Below are positions 12,139 through 25,300 of a stretch of DNA of 64,000 bases, piece by piece (positions within the stretch are counted from its first letter, which is position 1; every line of letters starts with the position of its first letter). Where the stretch lies: positions 124,001 to 188,000 of the forward strand of contig KQ964260.1 of NCBI GenBank assembly GCA_001566295.1. The letters run 5' to 3'. A program made the position numbers and the translations under genes. Below the pieces are notes generated by a model. The model worked only from the letters and a program-made list of their open reading frames with translations, had not been told where the DNA came from and searched no databases. Source of the DNA: Microdochium bolleyi (lineage: Eukaryota; Ascomycota; Sordariomycetes; Xylariales; Microdochiaceae).

Positions 12139-13855
12139 GATGGTTCGCTGGGGACTCTTCTTTGGTGTATTGTTGAAATTTCGAATTGATGATCGGGATT
12201 GGGAGTATGATACTGTACGTTTGCAAAGCACAAGTTCTCAAGGATGCGCGATGCGTAAAGAATTGGGTTTTAGGAAACCAAAGTTCGGGCAGCGTGGTCA
12301 GTCGTCAAATTGGCCAAGGCTTCACACCCTCAAGTCCGCGACCTGTTCCAACCTGAACGACCTCCTGCATATCGCATTCCCTGTCCCATGTAACCTAGTT
12401 GTTTCGAGCTGCTACGCTGATTAAATGGGGTGCAGCGGTTGCAACCAACAAATGCCAAGAATCGTCAGCCGCTGCCGCAGATGTCAGGGGCGGAACATGG
12501 GCTGCGCTGCCGGGTGACTGTGACATGCATGTCCTCGCTCACTGGTACCGCGTATTCCATCAGGAGCTTTCCCAAGGGGCATGATCTGCAGCTCGGCACC
12601 GCCGAAGAACGGTCGTGGACTGCTGAGGCCTTGTTTTCATGGGTGTTCTTGCGCCTGCCAGGCATGACCCCGGAGTACTCGCTGTCACAAATGCGCGTGC
12701 TGGTCAGCAAGATAAGACACTACAAAACACGCAGCTCATCACTGGGTTTGATCTGCCTGTACACTGTGTCTGTGCGCCGCAATGTATGGCTATCATAGCA
12801 TTACCGGCTGAGCAGAACCTTTATATTGCTGTGTTACTCAACGACGTGCGATGCTGTTAGCACTAGAAGAGGCACATCTTGCCTAGATAGCAAAACTGGA
12901 TGCAGAATGACAGGTGAAGTCATCGACAGTGTGGGACGTCAAGTACGGAGTCGCCGAAAGCGACAAGGACACAAGATCCAATCAGGGGTATGCTGTGACT
13001 GGGATCCGAACTCTGGTGATCGGAGCCCTTTGCCGTGCCGCGATGTTTCGAGCGCTGGCTATTCCGCTCTTTCCGCCCAGCCTCCCTGGGCCTGTCGCTT
13101 CTCCGACTTGATGGTTCACCCCCCTGGAAACCGGTCGGTTTAGCCCCTACCCCGGTCTGCAGCAGACCCCCCGCCACGAACCCCTTGCCTACGCGCAGGA
13201 ATAAAGGCCAACAGGGAGATGGCTTCCAAGAAGAAACTCTTGGCATGACGAGCCGTGTGCCTCGCTACAAAGCATCTTGTGGTGTAAGTGCAGCCCTGGA
13301 GAACACAATAGTTCCAAGAGGGAAAACGAGGAGTTATGGAAATGGTCAGTTCACGGCAGGGCAGGCCCTCCAAGAACAGCTCGATGACTCTGATTTTTGG
13401 CAACTTCATTACATTTCCTCCTCAACAGTGGCAGCGAAGGCAGATCGAGCCAGTGGGGCACGACTTCTGATGTGGCATGTCATCGATCAGGCTGCTGGGA
13501 GAGACCGAAGACCAGGAAGAAGTGCTGTCTGACCTCAAGACACGCCAAGTGCGGAATTTTGCCAGACAGTAGGGCAGCGACTGGCTTTTGTTGGTCGTCA
13601 ACCTCAAGCACCTTTCGCACGTCACACCGGTTTCGGGAAAGCTTCAAACAAACGCCTTTATCGTAACAATGAAGAGAGATAGCAAAATATTACAGCTGGA
13701 ATAACATAAACGCACGACCTGAGCCTGGACTGGCAGCAACAAGGATCAGCAGTCACGTCGTAATGACGGCGTCGACGCATCACCAAGTTCAAAACACCAA
13801 GGTTTAGAGTATGCAGAAGCGCCGCCACGCCTTAAAAAGAGCGGTACATGAAAAA
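12139..13855. other. Intergenic region between the two dynamin-like genes
   Basis: About 1.7 kb holding the promoter of the downstream dynamin-like gene and the 3' flank of the upstream one. Frames of 80-165 codons here match no family I know and have no consistent splice or start context. Confidence 0.5.
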
Positions 13856-16747
13856 TTAGACGACAAGGCGCGTTTGCGTCTTCGAATGCGCTGCTTCAGT
13901 GGCCAGCGCTTGACTTCGACTTGTTTCCGGTCCGGCGCCAGGCTTGCCAAAATTCGGCTGCGTGAAAATGGACCTGGGAGCCGATGCCTGGTTCGCTGCA
14001 GTCGCTGCGGCCGGCGGCGTGGAAAAGTTGAAAATCTTCGGCGAAGTTTTGCCCTGCACAAAGTTCTGCCAACCGTCTGCGAACATCCTCGTCTGCTGTC
14101 CCACTCCAGGACCGTCGGCGGCGGCTCCAGCGGTCACGCCTGCCGGCCTGCTTGGCACGCTGAAGGTCCACGGCTTCTGTTGCGGAGCTGCAGTGGATGT
14201 GGCCGTCACTTCTGGGGAAGGCTGCTGTGAGGTGGTAGTGGTGCTGTCGCCCTCGGCACGGTCGTTGCTGGGCGATGCCATGGTACTCCGACTCGGCACG
14301 TCCTCAGTCACGAATATCGCGGGTTTTCCTGCCGGTCAATGTCTTGGTCAGCGTCTTGCAGGTTGGGAAAGTACTGGTGGCGAGAGTGGCCTAGCCTTTT
14401 TTTTCTTTTTTTGTTTTCCTTTCGTTTTGACTCACCAAATGAACTCCGTAAGCGATAGGGCCTCAGTGCTTTGGCCGCCGCCGAGAGCATCTCGATATCC
14501 TTCTTGAGCTCGGCGCGATCGGCTTGCGCGCCGACAGACTCTGATGCCAGGAGCCGAAGTTCATCGTCACTCATCTTGCTGACCACGGCGGTCGTGATGA
14601 TGGACGGTAGTTTCCTAATCAGGCAGTTCTCGAGAGCTAGGACAATGACGTTGTTGACGAACGAATAGATCGAAATCTGAAGTATGCGTTGCGAATATTA
14701 GCCGGGGATTTCCTTCTGACCATGGACGGCCAAGGCACGGTATCTGCCAATCTCTCACCTGATAGTAAGCCTGGCATTTCGCGATGATGTCAAGCGATGA
14801 TGAACTTGATTTCTCCCTTGCCTCGCCCCATCGGGCGTTCTCAGAGAGCACGGCTTGGCCCTGTTCAGACAACAGCCATGGTTTTTCCTTCAATGCATCC
14901 AGCGCAGCGCTCGTTGAGTGGAGGCCTCGTGCGTCTGCAAATAGTGACTGAAACTCCTGGTCGAATGGCTGAGGGTGCCCGTGGCGGTAGTGGAAGAGCA
15001 GTTCCTGGACCTTTGCCTTCAGCTCTTTTCTGCGCTCCTCGAAAAAGGGATCGACGCGGTGTCGCGCAATGGCCAGATACGGTGCCTCATCACCGTCGAC
15101 GGTGATGTGCGAGAGGAGCTTCTCGACAAATACCTTGGCGAACGACGCCACGTGCATGACGTGGAAGTTAGCAATCGCCTCCCACGGCCCGATCTGATCG
15201 TGGAACAGGGTGAGTGCGAGCCCGTCACTCGAAGTTCCTGGCAGCTCGTTGCCCTGGTTGCGAGATGCAAGCAGATCGAGCTCAGCCGCCATCTCCGCAA
15301 CAAGAATAGCCTCGGGTTCGTCGAAGTTGTAGGCCTGTGCCAGGCGCTTGACTTCGTCCGATGCCTCAAAGGTCCAGGCACCGATCCGAATGGGTGCTTC
15401 TGCTGAACCATCGATATCCCCGTCTGTGGTGGAGTCCACATCGGAATCCTCTTCAGCCTCGAAGTCATGCCCATCATTACCATCTTCGGCATCAGAGTCA
15501 TCTGAATTGACGACGCGCCGCCGTGTACCCTTCCGGCCCAGCACGTAAATAAAGGCACGATTCATGTCTCTCACGAGAGCCCGCAGCTTTCGAACGCGCC
15601 CGTCCTCTTCGTCTTCTGGGAACAAGCCGCCAAAGAAGGTATCGCTGTAGTTGCCCTCGAGAGCGTGCGAACACAATGCATGGTAGCGTGACGCAATCCC
15701 GCTGAGGAATCCACGGAGCTCGGATGGTTCGCTACGCGACTCGCCCAGGCCCTGGAGTCGCCTTTCGCACTCATCAAGTTTGTCCTGTATGTTTGCGTCG
15801 AGATCGGGCAGGCTCTCCTGGATATGGCGCAAGAGGATATTGCTCAGCTTCGTCCTCAGGGCGGCCACACCACGGTCTCTGGTGCGCAAGGTATTCCATG
15901 GTGCCTTTTCCAGCCATGTGCGCTCGATTTCGTCCCTCTTGTCGTCCGACTCGGCCGTCTGGTTACCGTCTCGGTTACGGAGGACGTGCCAACCAAGCTT
16001 GAGCTTGTGTGTGGCGTGCGTGTTTCGTGCGAGCTGGACCATCATGTCACCCTGGTCGCCCAGCAGTAGCAGATCTGGTTTCGTGATGATCCCCATCGTG
16101 CGGCAGCCTCCCTTGTCGTGTTGGCGGACCTTGGACAGAACTGACTGCAGTAGCATGTCGTTACTTGCCGCAACGATGGCGAGGATGATGCTCGTACTGC
16201 GTGCCATGTACTTGTCCGCCAGCCGCTCGACTAGTAGTCGACCTTCGGCAGTCTGCTCCTCATTCTCGGAGTGGTAGAACCCGGGGAGGTCGATGAGGGT
16301 CAGGTGCGGGACATCGGGACGGCAGATCTCGACACGGAGGACGTCCTCAGAGAAGCCTGAGGGTGTACGCATCTTCCTGCCCGCGTCCTCGATGATCTTA
16401 GCCAGCAGCCCGCCATCAAAGTCGGTGTCAGCGACTGCTCGGAGCTCTGTAATGGAGCCGTCTGTGCGGTGGACGTGCGCGCCCAGCGTCGGGCGATGAC
16501 TTGTGCGCAGCACGAGCTCGATTGCGAAGCGTGTGCAGACAGTGCCTTTGGCTGGGAATTGGATCCTAGAGATGGCTGCGAGCACGGAGCTTTTGCCGGA
16601 GGACTGATCACCAATGACGATGATCTGGGGAAGGTTGACAATCTTGTCGATCTGGTATCGCCGAAGTTCGTCGATCGTGTCCATCAGGGGCTTCTGCTCG
16701 GAGGCCAGCTCGCTGAGAGCGCCCAGACTGGGAGAGGCGCCACGCAT
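13856..16747 (-). CDS. Dynamin-like GTPase (Mx/dynamin superfamily)
   Basis: Predicted large GTPase of 900 residues that should self-assemble on membranes. Exons are complement(13856..14328, 14436..14676, 14759..16747). G1 is GDQSSGKS (46-53), the G2 Thr lies in GTVCTR (about 72), G3 is DLPG (153-156) and G4 is TKPD (222-225). The middle domain carries an acidic insertion around residues 440-480. The GED is split by the phase-0 intron, with the core in the 241-nt exon (FVNNVIVLALENCL). The last exon adds a 157-residue low-complexity tail. The start at 16747 is the first ATG; upstream in-frame codons lack one. Fungal homologues are often labelled Mx-like; their function is largely unknown. Confidence 0.9.
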
Positions 16748-18003
16748 GATGTTCGTTGTTCTCTTGCTCACAGCTCTTCAAATGGGATCTCGCACAGCAA
16801 GTACGCCCGAGAATTGAATGGGGGGGGGGGGATAGTCCCTAGTGATACAAGAATTGAAAAAGAAGGTGATCAAACAAAGTGTAGGGACAGCTCGGGTGTG
16901 GCGATTTAAACGCTATTTAGTTACACAATCTCACTCCTGTTACCGTTGGTCGCACTCTGCCGTGTAAGAAATAAGGAGCCTGCATCTTGGGCCTTGAAGG
17001 TACAGTCCGGCCGTGTCGAGGGACGAAAGTGACTGGCTTGGTCATGGGTAATGCAACTAACATGCGTATAGGACAGTATTCAGACACCAACTTCTGACTA
17101 GAGTTTCAGGAGCGAGCCTGACAGTAGGCGCGGACACTGCCCTGTCACGTCCCTTGCCGCGCGGCAAAAGCACGTTGGCCGGCAACTCGGCCGCCCTTGG
17201 GCAGCTTCTCAGCCCCTCCACCCAGTCGTGTGCGCGAGCCGAAACATGTTGGTTTGTCACACTGGGATGGGCCCCTGTTTATCCGCTGAGGGGTCACTTG
17301 AAGGCTGTGTTGGCAAAGCCTAGAGCAGCATTGGCTTCAACTGCGCGGGGCACCGAGGCGTTTACTCATACGATCCGATTGTGCGGACATGCTGTGCCGA
17401 GGAGCCATGACACCACAATTTCTTCCAGGCTCGGTTCAGATATCGACCAGCAAAGTCGTGCTCGAAATGGAGTCGCGCTCGAAATGGAGCTGATGGGGAT
17501 TGCCGTCTACAGAGGAGGCCTCAGAAGCTTTGCCCTCTCCAAACACAGCGACTTCGTCAAGTCCTGGGCAGATCTGATCCTACGCATCGATGTGGTCGGG
17601 GTGTGCGTATGCCTGGGGCCTGCTATCCGCCAAGACACGAGCGAACCTCAGCTGCGTCCCAATACCAGGACGGTTGCACACATCCAGTACCTGACCAAAG
17701 CTTCCCACCCTCCCTCGACTTGTTTTCATGTTGACACTGACCAAGTGCATTATGATTCGGGCTGAGCGTGGTGCAAGCAAGTTAGCGCGCGAACCAAAGC
17801 TAATGATAGTTTGGAATGAATCTCTTCAAGTACTACCCAAAACACTATATGCTGGTGATATTAATCATGATCGTGTCTATTCTGCTTCTGCTGGCGGTGT
17901 GTTTCCCCATTGAAGTCTGACACTGGCATTGTCCGTGGTTACCCAGTCCCTCTTCTCAAATGATTCTGAGTCTTCTCGAAGTCCAAAGTTTCAGAACACA
18001 CAA
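16748..18003. other. Intergenic region
   Basis: Promoter side of the GTPase gene and 3' flank of the MFS gene. It contains a 12-G run at 16820-16831. A 200-codon open frame at 17154-17765 is not recognised and is probably chance. Confidence 0.45.
16820..16831. repeat. Poly-G tract (12 G)
   Basis: Twelve consecutive G on the plus strand, 73-84 bp upstream of the GTPase start codon. On the coding strand of that gene it is a poly-C run in the 5' region. Confidence 0.95.
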
Positions 18004-19766
18004 TCAGCTTGGCACCTTCTCGCTCCCCAACCCCCGCAGCCTTTTCCCCCAGACCCACGCAACAACAACCGACGGCAGCGACAATCCCAGGAACACAAAC
18101 CCCAGCAGACTGTTCCCCCATCCATACCCCAGCGTGTCGTACAGCTGCGGCGCGAACAGCGGGAACACGAACGCCAGGATGTACGAGAGCAGCTTGACGG
18201 CCGCGTTGGCCGACGCCGCGGTGCCGCCGGCCGCGAACTCGTCGAGCATGTAGGCCTGGAACCCGGCGCTGAACATGAAGCTGGCGAGCGTGAAGATGGC
18301 CACACCGGCGTCCACGACGGCCCAGTGCGCGTGGCGCTCGGCGGCCCAGGCATACCAGAATAGGCCCGTGGGCGTGAGGATGACGGACGGGACGAGGTAT
18401 AGGATGCGGAGCTCTGGGTTGCTGTTTTTGTCGTCGTGTGTTGTCAAGCCCGTGTCCTGGTCGCTGCGATCATCCTGGCCTGTGGTATGGCCGCGGCCAG
18501 CAGGCGGCGGTGGTGGCGACGCTTGGGACTTCCTCCTCCACAGGTAATCCATGAAACGCCCCCCGACCTGCGTCGCAGCCACGGCGCCGATCGTGATGGC
18601 GATGTAGTGTAGACTGCTATCGCTCTGGGACATGCCGTAACGCTCGATCCAGAGCGTGGCGAACGTCGACAGGACGAGGAAGTACACGGCGAAGTCGAGC
18701 GCCATGTTGAGCGAGATGAAGAGGATGACGGGGCGGAAGAGCAACATCCGGACTGGGCGGAGGAGATTGCTGCCGATCTTGCGACATGTGGCCTCAGGGC
18801 TCGCCTTGGTGGCCGAGGGGCCAGCAGCAGGTGGGAAGGAGGCGTGGAGATGCCGCTGCCGCAGCAGCAGCGGGCCATAACACTCCCTGAAAAGCGCAAG
18901 GCCCGCTAGCGTGGCGACCGTGTTGTAAAGGGACAGGATCCAGAACGTCCAGGACCAATGGACGTGCTCGGACGCGAGACCGCCCACGATCGGGCCGAGC
19001 GCTGGGCCGATGTAGGGGAGGAATGTTGCGATGGCTATTGACTTGCCCCGGTCGGCGGCTCCGTACAGGTCGGCTGACACGGGCGCTAGAAGCTGTGTGG
19101 TGGTTGAGAGCGAGTCAGTATCGTTTCTCCGGTCCGGTGGAATATGTGCAATGACGAAAGACAGGGGACAGATCCAAAGCGTGACCCGCGACCACTTACA
19201 CCGATACCGCAAGATGCGCCGAATCCAGCCAGCAGGCGACTAGCGATCAGCATGCCCGCCGACCTGCCCGCCGGACACAGCGAGTTCCAGAGTATGTACC
19301 ACATGTTGCACGCGATCCACACGGGCCGGCGTCCGTACAGCTCCGACATGGGCCCCACGATGAAGGGTCCGAACCCGAGGCCCAGCACAAAGATGCTTGA
19401 CGCGAGCAGGGTCGTGGCGGGGGACATACTGAGCTCGTCGGCGATCTGGCCCAGCGAGGCGGCCATCATGCTCGCCGACATGGTCGTGGCCAGGTGGCTC
19501 AGCGAGACGATTAGGATGATGGTGACCTTGCGGAAGGTTGGCCAGTTGTGGGGGTTCTCGGGGCTCGTGATCCATGGTGAGGTCATCTGGCGATAGAAGC
19601 GAAGAGGTCAAATAGAGGTTCATGATGAGGATGATGAGTTGGCGAGACCCTGTCTACCCACCTCAGTCGGCATGTGATCCGGAGATGCAGCTCCCTGGGT
19701 GTATTGTGCAGATTTGAGAGCGTTTTCGACATCGTGGTCTAACGCCACAGGGGTGGCGCGCGTCAT
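18004..19766 (-). CDS. MFS transporter, DHA1-type (drug/polyamine:H+ antiporter-like)
   Basis: Complete plasma-membrane transporter of 526 residues. Exons are complement(18004..19092, 19200..19586, 19662..19766), all introns phase 0. The signature GPMSELYGRRPVW follows the second helix, and the loop after helix 6 and the second six-helix half are present. The central cytoplasmic loop contains a Pro/Gly/Asp-rich insert (around SPPPPPAGRG). The N-terminus is a 35-residue hydrophilic exon. It matches the DHA1 group that exports drugs, polyamines or secondary metabolites. The substrate is unknown. It is a different gene from the truncated transporter at 7.1 kb. Confidence 0.9.
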
Positions 19767-20600
19767 GCTTATAGTAGTGGAATAAATGAGCAAGGGAACG
19801 ATGCACAATACAAAGTCTGATCGAGGACGAGTTAAACCCAATATTGTGTTCTTGATGTGGAAGGAATATTTGGCTTTTCGGGCGGTGTTTTCCTCCCGTC
19901 TAAATCAAAGTCGAGAAGCAAGAAAGGGCGTTTTGTCGTCGGTCGATCTGGGAGCGACCAAGCTAGATTTTTATGTGATTGCGATTCGCAGCCTCCAACG
20001 CATATGCTGAACAGTTTATGCTGACACGTTGAGGCCGAAGCCGAAGCCGCATGCGCTGATTGCTGTGCGACTGCTCGTTCTCATTGGACGCCGCTGGGAC
20101 GAGCAGGGGCTATGATCAACAGGGATTCGATCAGATAAGATAGAAAGCCGGAAATGATGTCTCCGATGTCAGACCACAAGTACGCTACTGCACTCCAGGC
20201 TCCCGCGGCGGACGAGAACGTGCGTAACGCCGAGCGGCGTTTCCTTTCTGTTCGCCGAATCTACCTGCGCCTTCGTCCAGTATCTGGTGGGCACTGGAGT
20301 GTATCACTCTTCTCTCCTAATCCTTGTACTGTTGGAGCCTTGAGGCGTGTGGAATCAAAAGAGTTACAAGGTGCTGCAGATTGCCCGGCACTCAGGGGGT
20401 ACTTTGTTGTGATACACAGGGTGAATGGCCCCCGACCTGTCATTCGAGAGGGCTCAGGATAGCGTAGCAATACAGCACGGAGGGCCGCACCACAGGCACA
20501 AGGCAACGTGGCTGAAAAGACACTGTTCATGAATAGACTCGTTCAATCATCAAATATGCTACTGGCGGTCGCCTAATTATATTCTAAGCAGGAGTTCCGT
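19767..20600. other. Intergenic region
   Basis: Promoter side of the MFS gene and 3' flank of the carboxylesterase gene. No gene recognised. Confidence 0.5.
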
Positions 20601-22352
20601 TTATCGGTGGTAGATGCCCGCAGCATTCTCGTTGATCAACCGGATGCCCTCCTTGCGCCAGGTATCCGGCTCCGCATGGCTGGTGACGTTGGCGTCGAAG
20701 ACGAAATCCCGCGGGTCGTCGAGGCTGTACGCGGGCCAAGCGTCCTCGCCGCCCTCCCAGCCGCCGAAGCTGCCCGGGATGCGGTCGGCAAAGAAGCTGA
20801 CCCAGCTGCGGGTCATGAGCTTCGACAGGTCCTTGTACTCCTGGCCCAGCCCCTTGAAGGTGCCGATGGGCCCCTGGTAGCCCGTGGCCTCGTAGTTGTT
20901 GAAGACGAAGATGACCTCCTGGAAGTGCCCGATGCCGTTGAAGCGGCCGTGCGCGATGGCGTTGAAGCGGTACGCGTAGCTGGGGACGTCCCAGCGCGCC
21001 CACATCTCGTTGGCGCCGCGCCGGGGCCCCGCGAAGGAGATATCTCCCTGGTACGCCGCCGCGCGGACGTAGTTGGTGCCCAGGCGGTCGCCGATCCAGG
21101 TCTCGGCCGGGTCTACGATGGCAAGGGCCGCGAAGTCGTTGGGGTACGCCTCGACGAGCAGGTCCTTGAAGCTGTCGGGGATCGTGGGACCCATTGCGGC
21201 GCGGAAGTCGGCGGTCGAGTTGAGTGTGCGGTTGCCGATGAAAGAGCCGCGGCCCTCGTTGGTGTTGGCGCCAATGAGCAAGGGGACGCGCACGAAGTCG
21301 CCGCGCTCGAGCTGCACGGAGCCATAGTTCTGGACGAAGTCGCCGTCGAGACCCGGGCCGAAGGCGCTCGCGATGGTCGAGTTGAGGACGTTGTTGAGCG
21401 TGGCGTAGGGCAGCTCGCGTAGGCACTGGAGCTTGTCGAAGGAGGTGGTGCAGTTGGTCGCGTTGACGACGGCGCTGTAGGCCTGCTGCGTGGCCGAGGT
21501 GCCGGACAGAGCGCCGTAGTGGATGGGGCCGCCGGACTGGGCGATGGCGGCGCTGAAGAGCTTGTCGTCGCGGCCGCCGTATGCCTGGATCTGGAAGCCG
21601 ACGGAGGCGGCGCCGGCAGACTCGCCCCAGATGGTCACCCGCTCCGGGTCGCCGCCGAACGCGGCAATGTTCTCTTGGACCCAGTGCAGGGCGAGGCGCT
21701 GGTCGCGCAGGCCGATGTTGAGCAGGCCCTGGCCCATCATGTCCTCGCCGCCGAGGAAGCCCCAGCCCGCGAGGCGGTAGTTGATGGCGACCGTCATGAC
21801 GGGCTTGCCGATCTCGACCGACTGCTGGATCAGGAACGACGTGTTGTACCGCCGGTCCGCGTTGCTGCCCATCGTGAAGCCGCCGCCGTGGATCCACAGC
21901 GCGACAGGCAGCTTCTCGCTGCCGCAGCCCGCAGGACGGATGACGTTCAGCGTCAGGCAGTCCTCGGAGACTTCGTAGGGCCATTGGTCGGACTGATGAC
22001 TGTGAGTTAGTCATGTTCACTCTCTCGTGGTGTTGCAGCACCGGGACAAGGGGGGTCAACTCACGCCGTAGCCGACGCAGACCTTGGAGTACTCGGTGGC
22101 ATCGCGCACGCCGTCCCAGGTTTCGTTGAGGGAGTGGGCGTGGCGGAAGCGCAGGTCACCGACGGGCGGCTGGGCATAGGGGATGCCGAGGAAGTAGTCC
22201 TGGTTGTACTGCGGCGAGTGGACGCCGCGGTACGTGCCATTCTTGACCTGGACCGTGGGCTCGTTGGCAGCCCGGAGGATCGCGGAGGCTGAGCAGCCCA
22301 CGGTGGCGGTCAAGGCCAGCGCGGACGTGATCAGAGTCTGGAGGGGAGCCAT
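20601..22352 (-). CDS. Secreted type-B carboxylesterase/lipase
   Basis: Predicted extracellular ester hydrolase of 559 residues in the cholinesterase-like alpha/beta-hydrolase family. Exons are complement(20601..21992, 22065..22352), with one 72-bp phase-0 intron (GTGAGT...CAG). A signal peptide covers about the first 24 residues. The oxyanion-hole motif HGGGF is near residue 131, the nucleophile motif GESAG has Ser at about 221, and SEDCLTLNV is the second family signature. Several NxS/T sites (NGT, NTS, NCT) fit secretion. A TATA box lies about 130 bp upstream of the start. The substrate is not deducible; candidates are lipids, feruloyl esters or xenobiotic esters. Confidence 0.93.
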
Positions 22353-25300
22353 CGTGTTTGGTGTTCCCTTGGCGTGGAGTGCTCAGGATTGGGGAGGCAG
22401 ACTGGGCAAGCGAGGCACAACGTCTATCACTGGGGAAGTAGGGAGGTCAGCATGGAGCAGAGAGATCGTCCTGGCGGTTTATATAATGTGCCAAGCACCT
22501 GCGGACATGGCACAGGCAACGCCTCGGCAGAATATACGACGCAACTACCGGCGCCCCACGATCATGACCCCACGATCATGACTCCATCGTGCTTGCTGCT
22601 CGGAACCAGGCTCGGACCAATGGCACGGGGCCGACCCCGGACGAACAGGCTAAATACTACCTCATAGTCCAGGAAGAGGCCCCGGCGTGAATCGGGCCTT
22701 TGGGCATTGCGCTGTGGGGTTTGGGGAAGGCGTGGAGAAGAATGACTCGGGATGCCGGGGTGCTCCTGGCTGTGGAAAGAAGCTCATCCGGAGAAACAGC
22801 GGCGGCGTGGGGAACCACCAGTAAAGATCCTCGTCCGAATTGCCTCCTGGGGACCATGCTGGCCGACCGGGTGGTAACGCTGTGGGGAAGCGGAAAAGGC
22901 TGGGGGGTACAGTCGCTGGCGGTGGCTTGCTTAGGGCAGCCACAATGCACGGGGAGTTCTTCCACCAGGTACGTCCTCTTGTCTGGGACTTTACTCCCGT
23001 ACGAGGCACGGGATTATGGAGATGCGACGACACAAAGCGTGGATAGTTCAGTCCAGATGCGAGGAGTTAAGAGAACACAAGGTGACCAAGCTTGTCCGGG
23101 AGCTAACATGCAAGTCACGGAAGGGAAAGTTGAAAAAGGAGCAGGATATATGACCATGTCGGTAGAGTGTGGGAGAGTTCTCGGTTTGAACAATACATAC
23201 TGTCGAATGCACGTCATCCTGGCGGAAATGACACGGTGCCATCCACAACAGTTGTCCCGAAGCCCAATGGACGCAGCATCTGCGAGCTGCGGAGTGGCAG
23301 GGCAGCGAGCAACTCAGCCAGTGAGGGCAAGCAGGAAAAGTCGCCCCGAACCTGCGTCATTACAAACCAAGGCGTCATGCCTTTGCCGACCCCAAAGAGC
23401 GGAGAGAATGAGGAGAAGCCCCTTGCCCTCGGTTCTGTCGCTCATTGGGCACACAAGCTGCCTTTACCCGCATTTTTCCCCCGTCTGAGCTGGCGATCTC
23501 CATCTCGACCACCCCGGCAAAGGTGCGGGCACCTGGCAAAACATCGGCACAACTCCAGGCATGGGGGCCTTTGCTGCATTTCTTCGGAACGGTCAGACCT
23601 CCTGCTCCCATGTGCACGAGTTACCTAGCATTGCCTTGCTCGTCCGGAGATTTGAGCCACGTGAGAAAGTGGCTCCGGGCCCGCGGGCGTTGCATGTGAA
23701 TGCATGTGAATGGACCATTCATACCGGCGTGCGAATCTTCCCCGCAGGCAAACCTGTGCCGATGGCCTAGGTCGGCTCGGCTTGGGCCTATTGCTATTGT
23801 CCCAGAATCGTGCGCATGATGTCACGCGGATGGAATTTTTAGACATCTGGACCTCCATCACATAGGCCGCGGCGTAGCACCGAGTGGTCGTCCCCCGGAG
23901 AGCTGATAACTACCGACTCCGAGAGACCCATTGCGGTACTACTTGTTGGCCCTTGTGCTCGGGGCTGGAGACGGGTACCATGCCCGATTTGTAGAGCATA
24001 GCTTGTTAAGTTGACCACTGTTGATATTTGTTGGACAATTGCACTACGTGCTGAATCTGGGTCTTGGGATAAAAATAAAGCAGTACCATATCGGGGGACA
24101 ATACCAGGTAAGGATTGCTGAGACCACAGTCTGATTATCCCATGTGCAAGCTTAAGTATATACCTATACTCCCAGCCACGCGTGTTGCTAAAGTCCTTAT
24201 TAGCTTTACATAATCTTCCATCCAACTAATACCAAGTCGAAATGGTATAGAAATGCTTTCGCAAACAAATCTTTATAAAAGAAAACTGATATTAACGAGG
24301 ATTAAATTCTTTTACTTTGGAAAGAGGAATTTAAAGTAACACGAAATGAATGAAAAGCAAAAGCACGCTAAGGTATCTCACATTCAACATCTCATCACAA
24401 CCAAACCACACAAGGGGGCCCGGAGCTCCTTTTCATCGTTCTGAAGCCACCGGCATTCTCATTATCCTCGTTTTATCCAGCACTGCTACAGATAACCCTA
24501 CCCCAGCCACGATCCAAGCCCGTAAGGGGATTCTGCACTTCGACACCATGATTTACTGACATTTTTCCTCCTCTAGCTAGCTTATCGTGCCATCCACAAC
24601 GAAGTAAAGACATATTTTACATCCGCCACCACCTCCGATGGCTTCTATTCACCAACCCCCAATCTCTCCAGATGTGCCAAGAGAACAAACCCCATTCTGA
24701 TGTTATGACTCCCTTGATTATCGACTTGGGAGCAGGAAGTATTCTCCACTACCAGGGCCATCGTCTGTACCAGGATACTCAAGAAATAGCACACGTCACA
24801 AGAGCTCGAGATCGGCAGGCACATGCACAGAACTTCTTACCTTACATGAAGATAAATTGTCCTGGCAATCGTTCCTGTCACCCAGCCTGGCTCTCGTGGT
24901 TATATCTCTTGCATTTGAGAAAGCGATCGGCGATGCGGCCTTTCGAGAAGCGAGTTCCCCATATGACTGACGAGTATGCTATGGTACTTTTTCTAAATCA
25001 TCAGACAAGACGTCTCCTTGCGAGAGTGTGGGTCTGTGGTGGCTGCGGTGATCACGCAGGGTCTGTCAAACACGACACTGGTCCATCCTAACTTCGCCTC
25101 GCATCGAGCTTATGAGGTGCGCCAACAGGACCAGACAGAGCATCCGTCGTGACGCGTCGTGTACTGAAAACGTTCCTCTTGGACTAAGACTATCGGAAGA
25201 TTGACTGCGGAGCATTTCTGCGAACCTCGCTCCCTACACGCGCCTGGGAGTTTGGTGGACTGGCAGGCTTATTGTAGAGGGCGACACTGCAGAAGGACAA

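Noticed and set aside
13035..13532. 165-codon open frame between the dynamin-like genes
   Set aside because: Arg/Pro-rich reading of a GC-rich spacer; unrelated to dynamin tails or any family I know.
17154..17765. Open frame of about 200 codons in the region before the MFS gene
   Set aside because: No recognisable domain, no start context and no codon bias like the neighbours.
22700..23488. 262-codon open frame upstream of the carboxylesterase
   Set aside because: Not recognised, with mixed composition and no promoter or splice support; probably chance.
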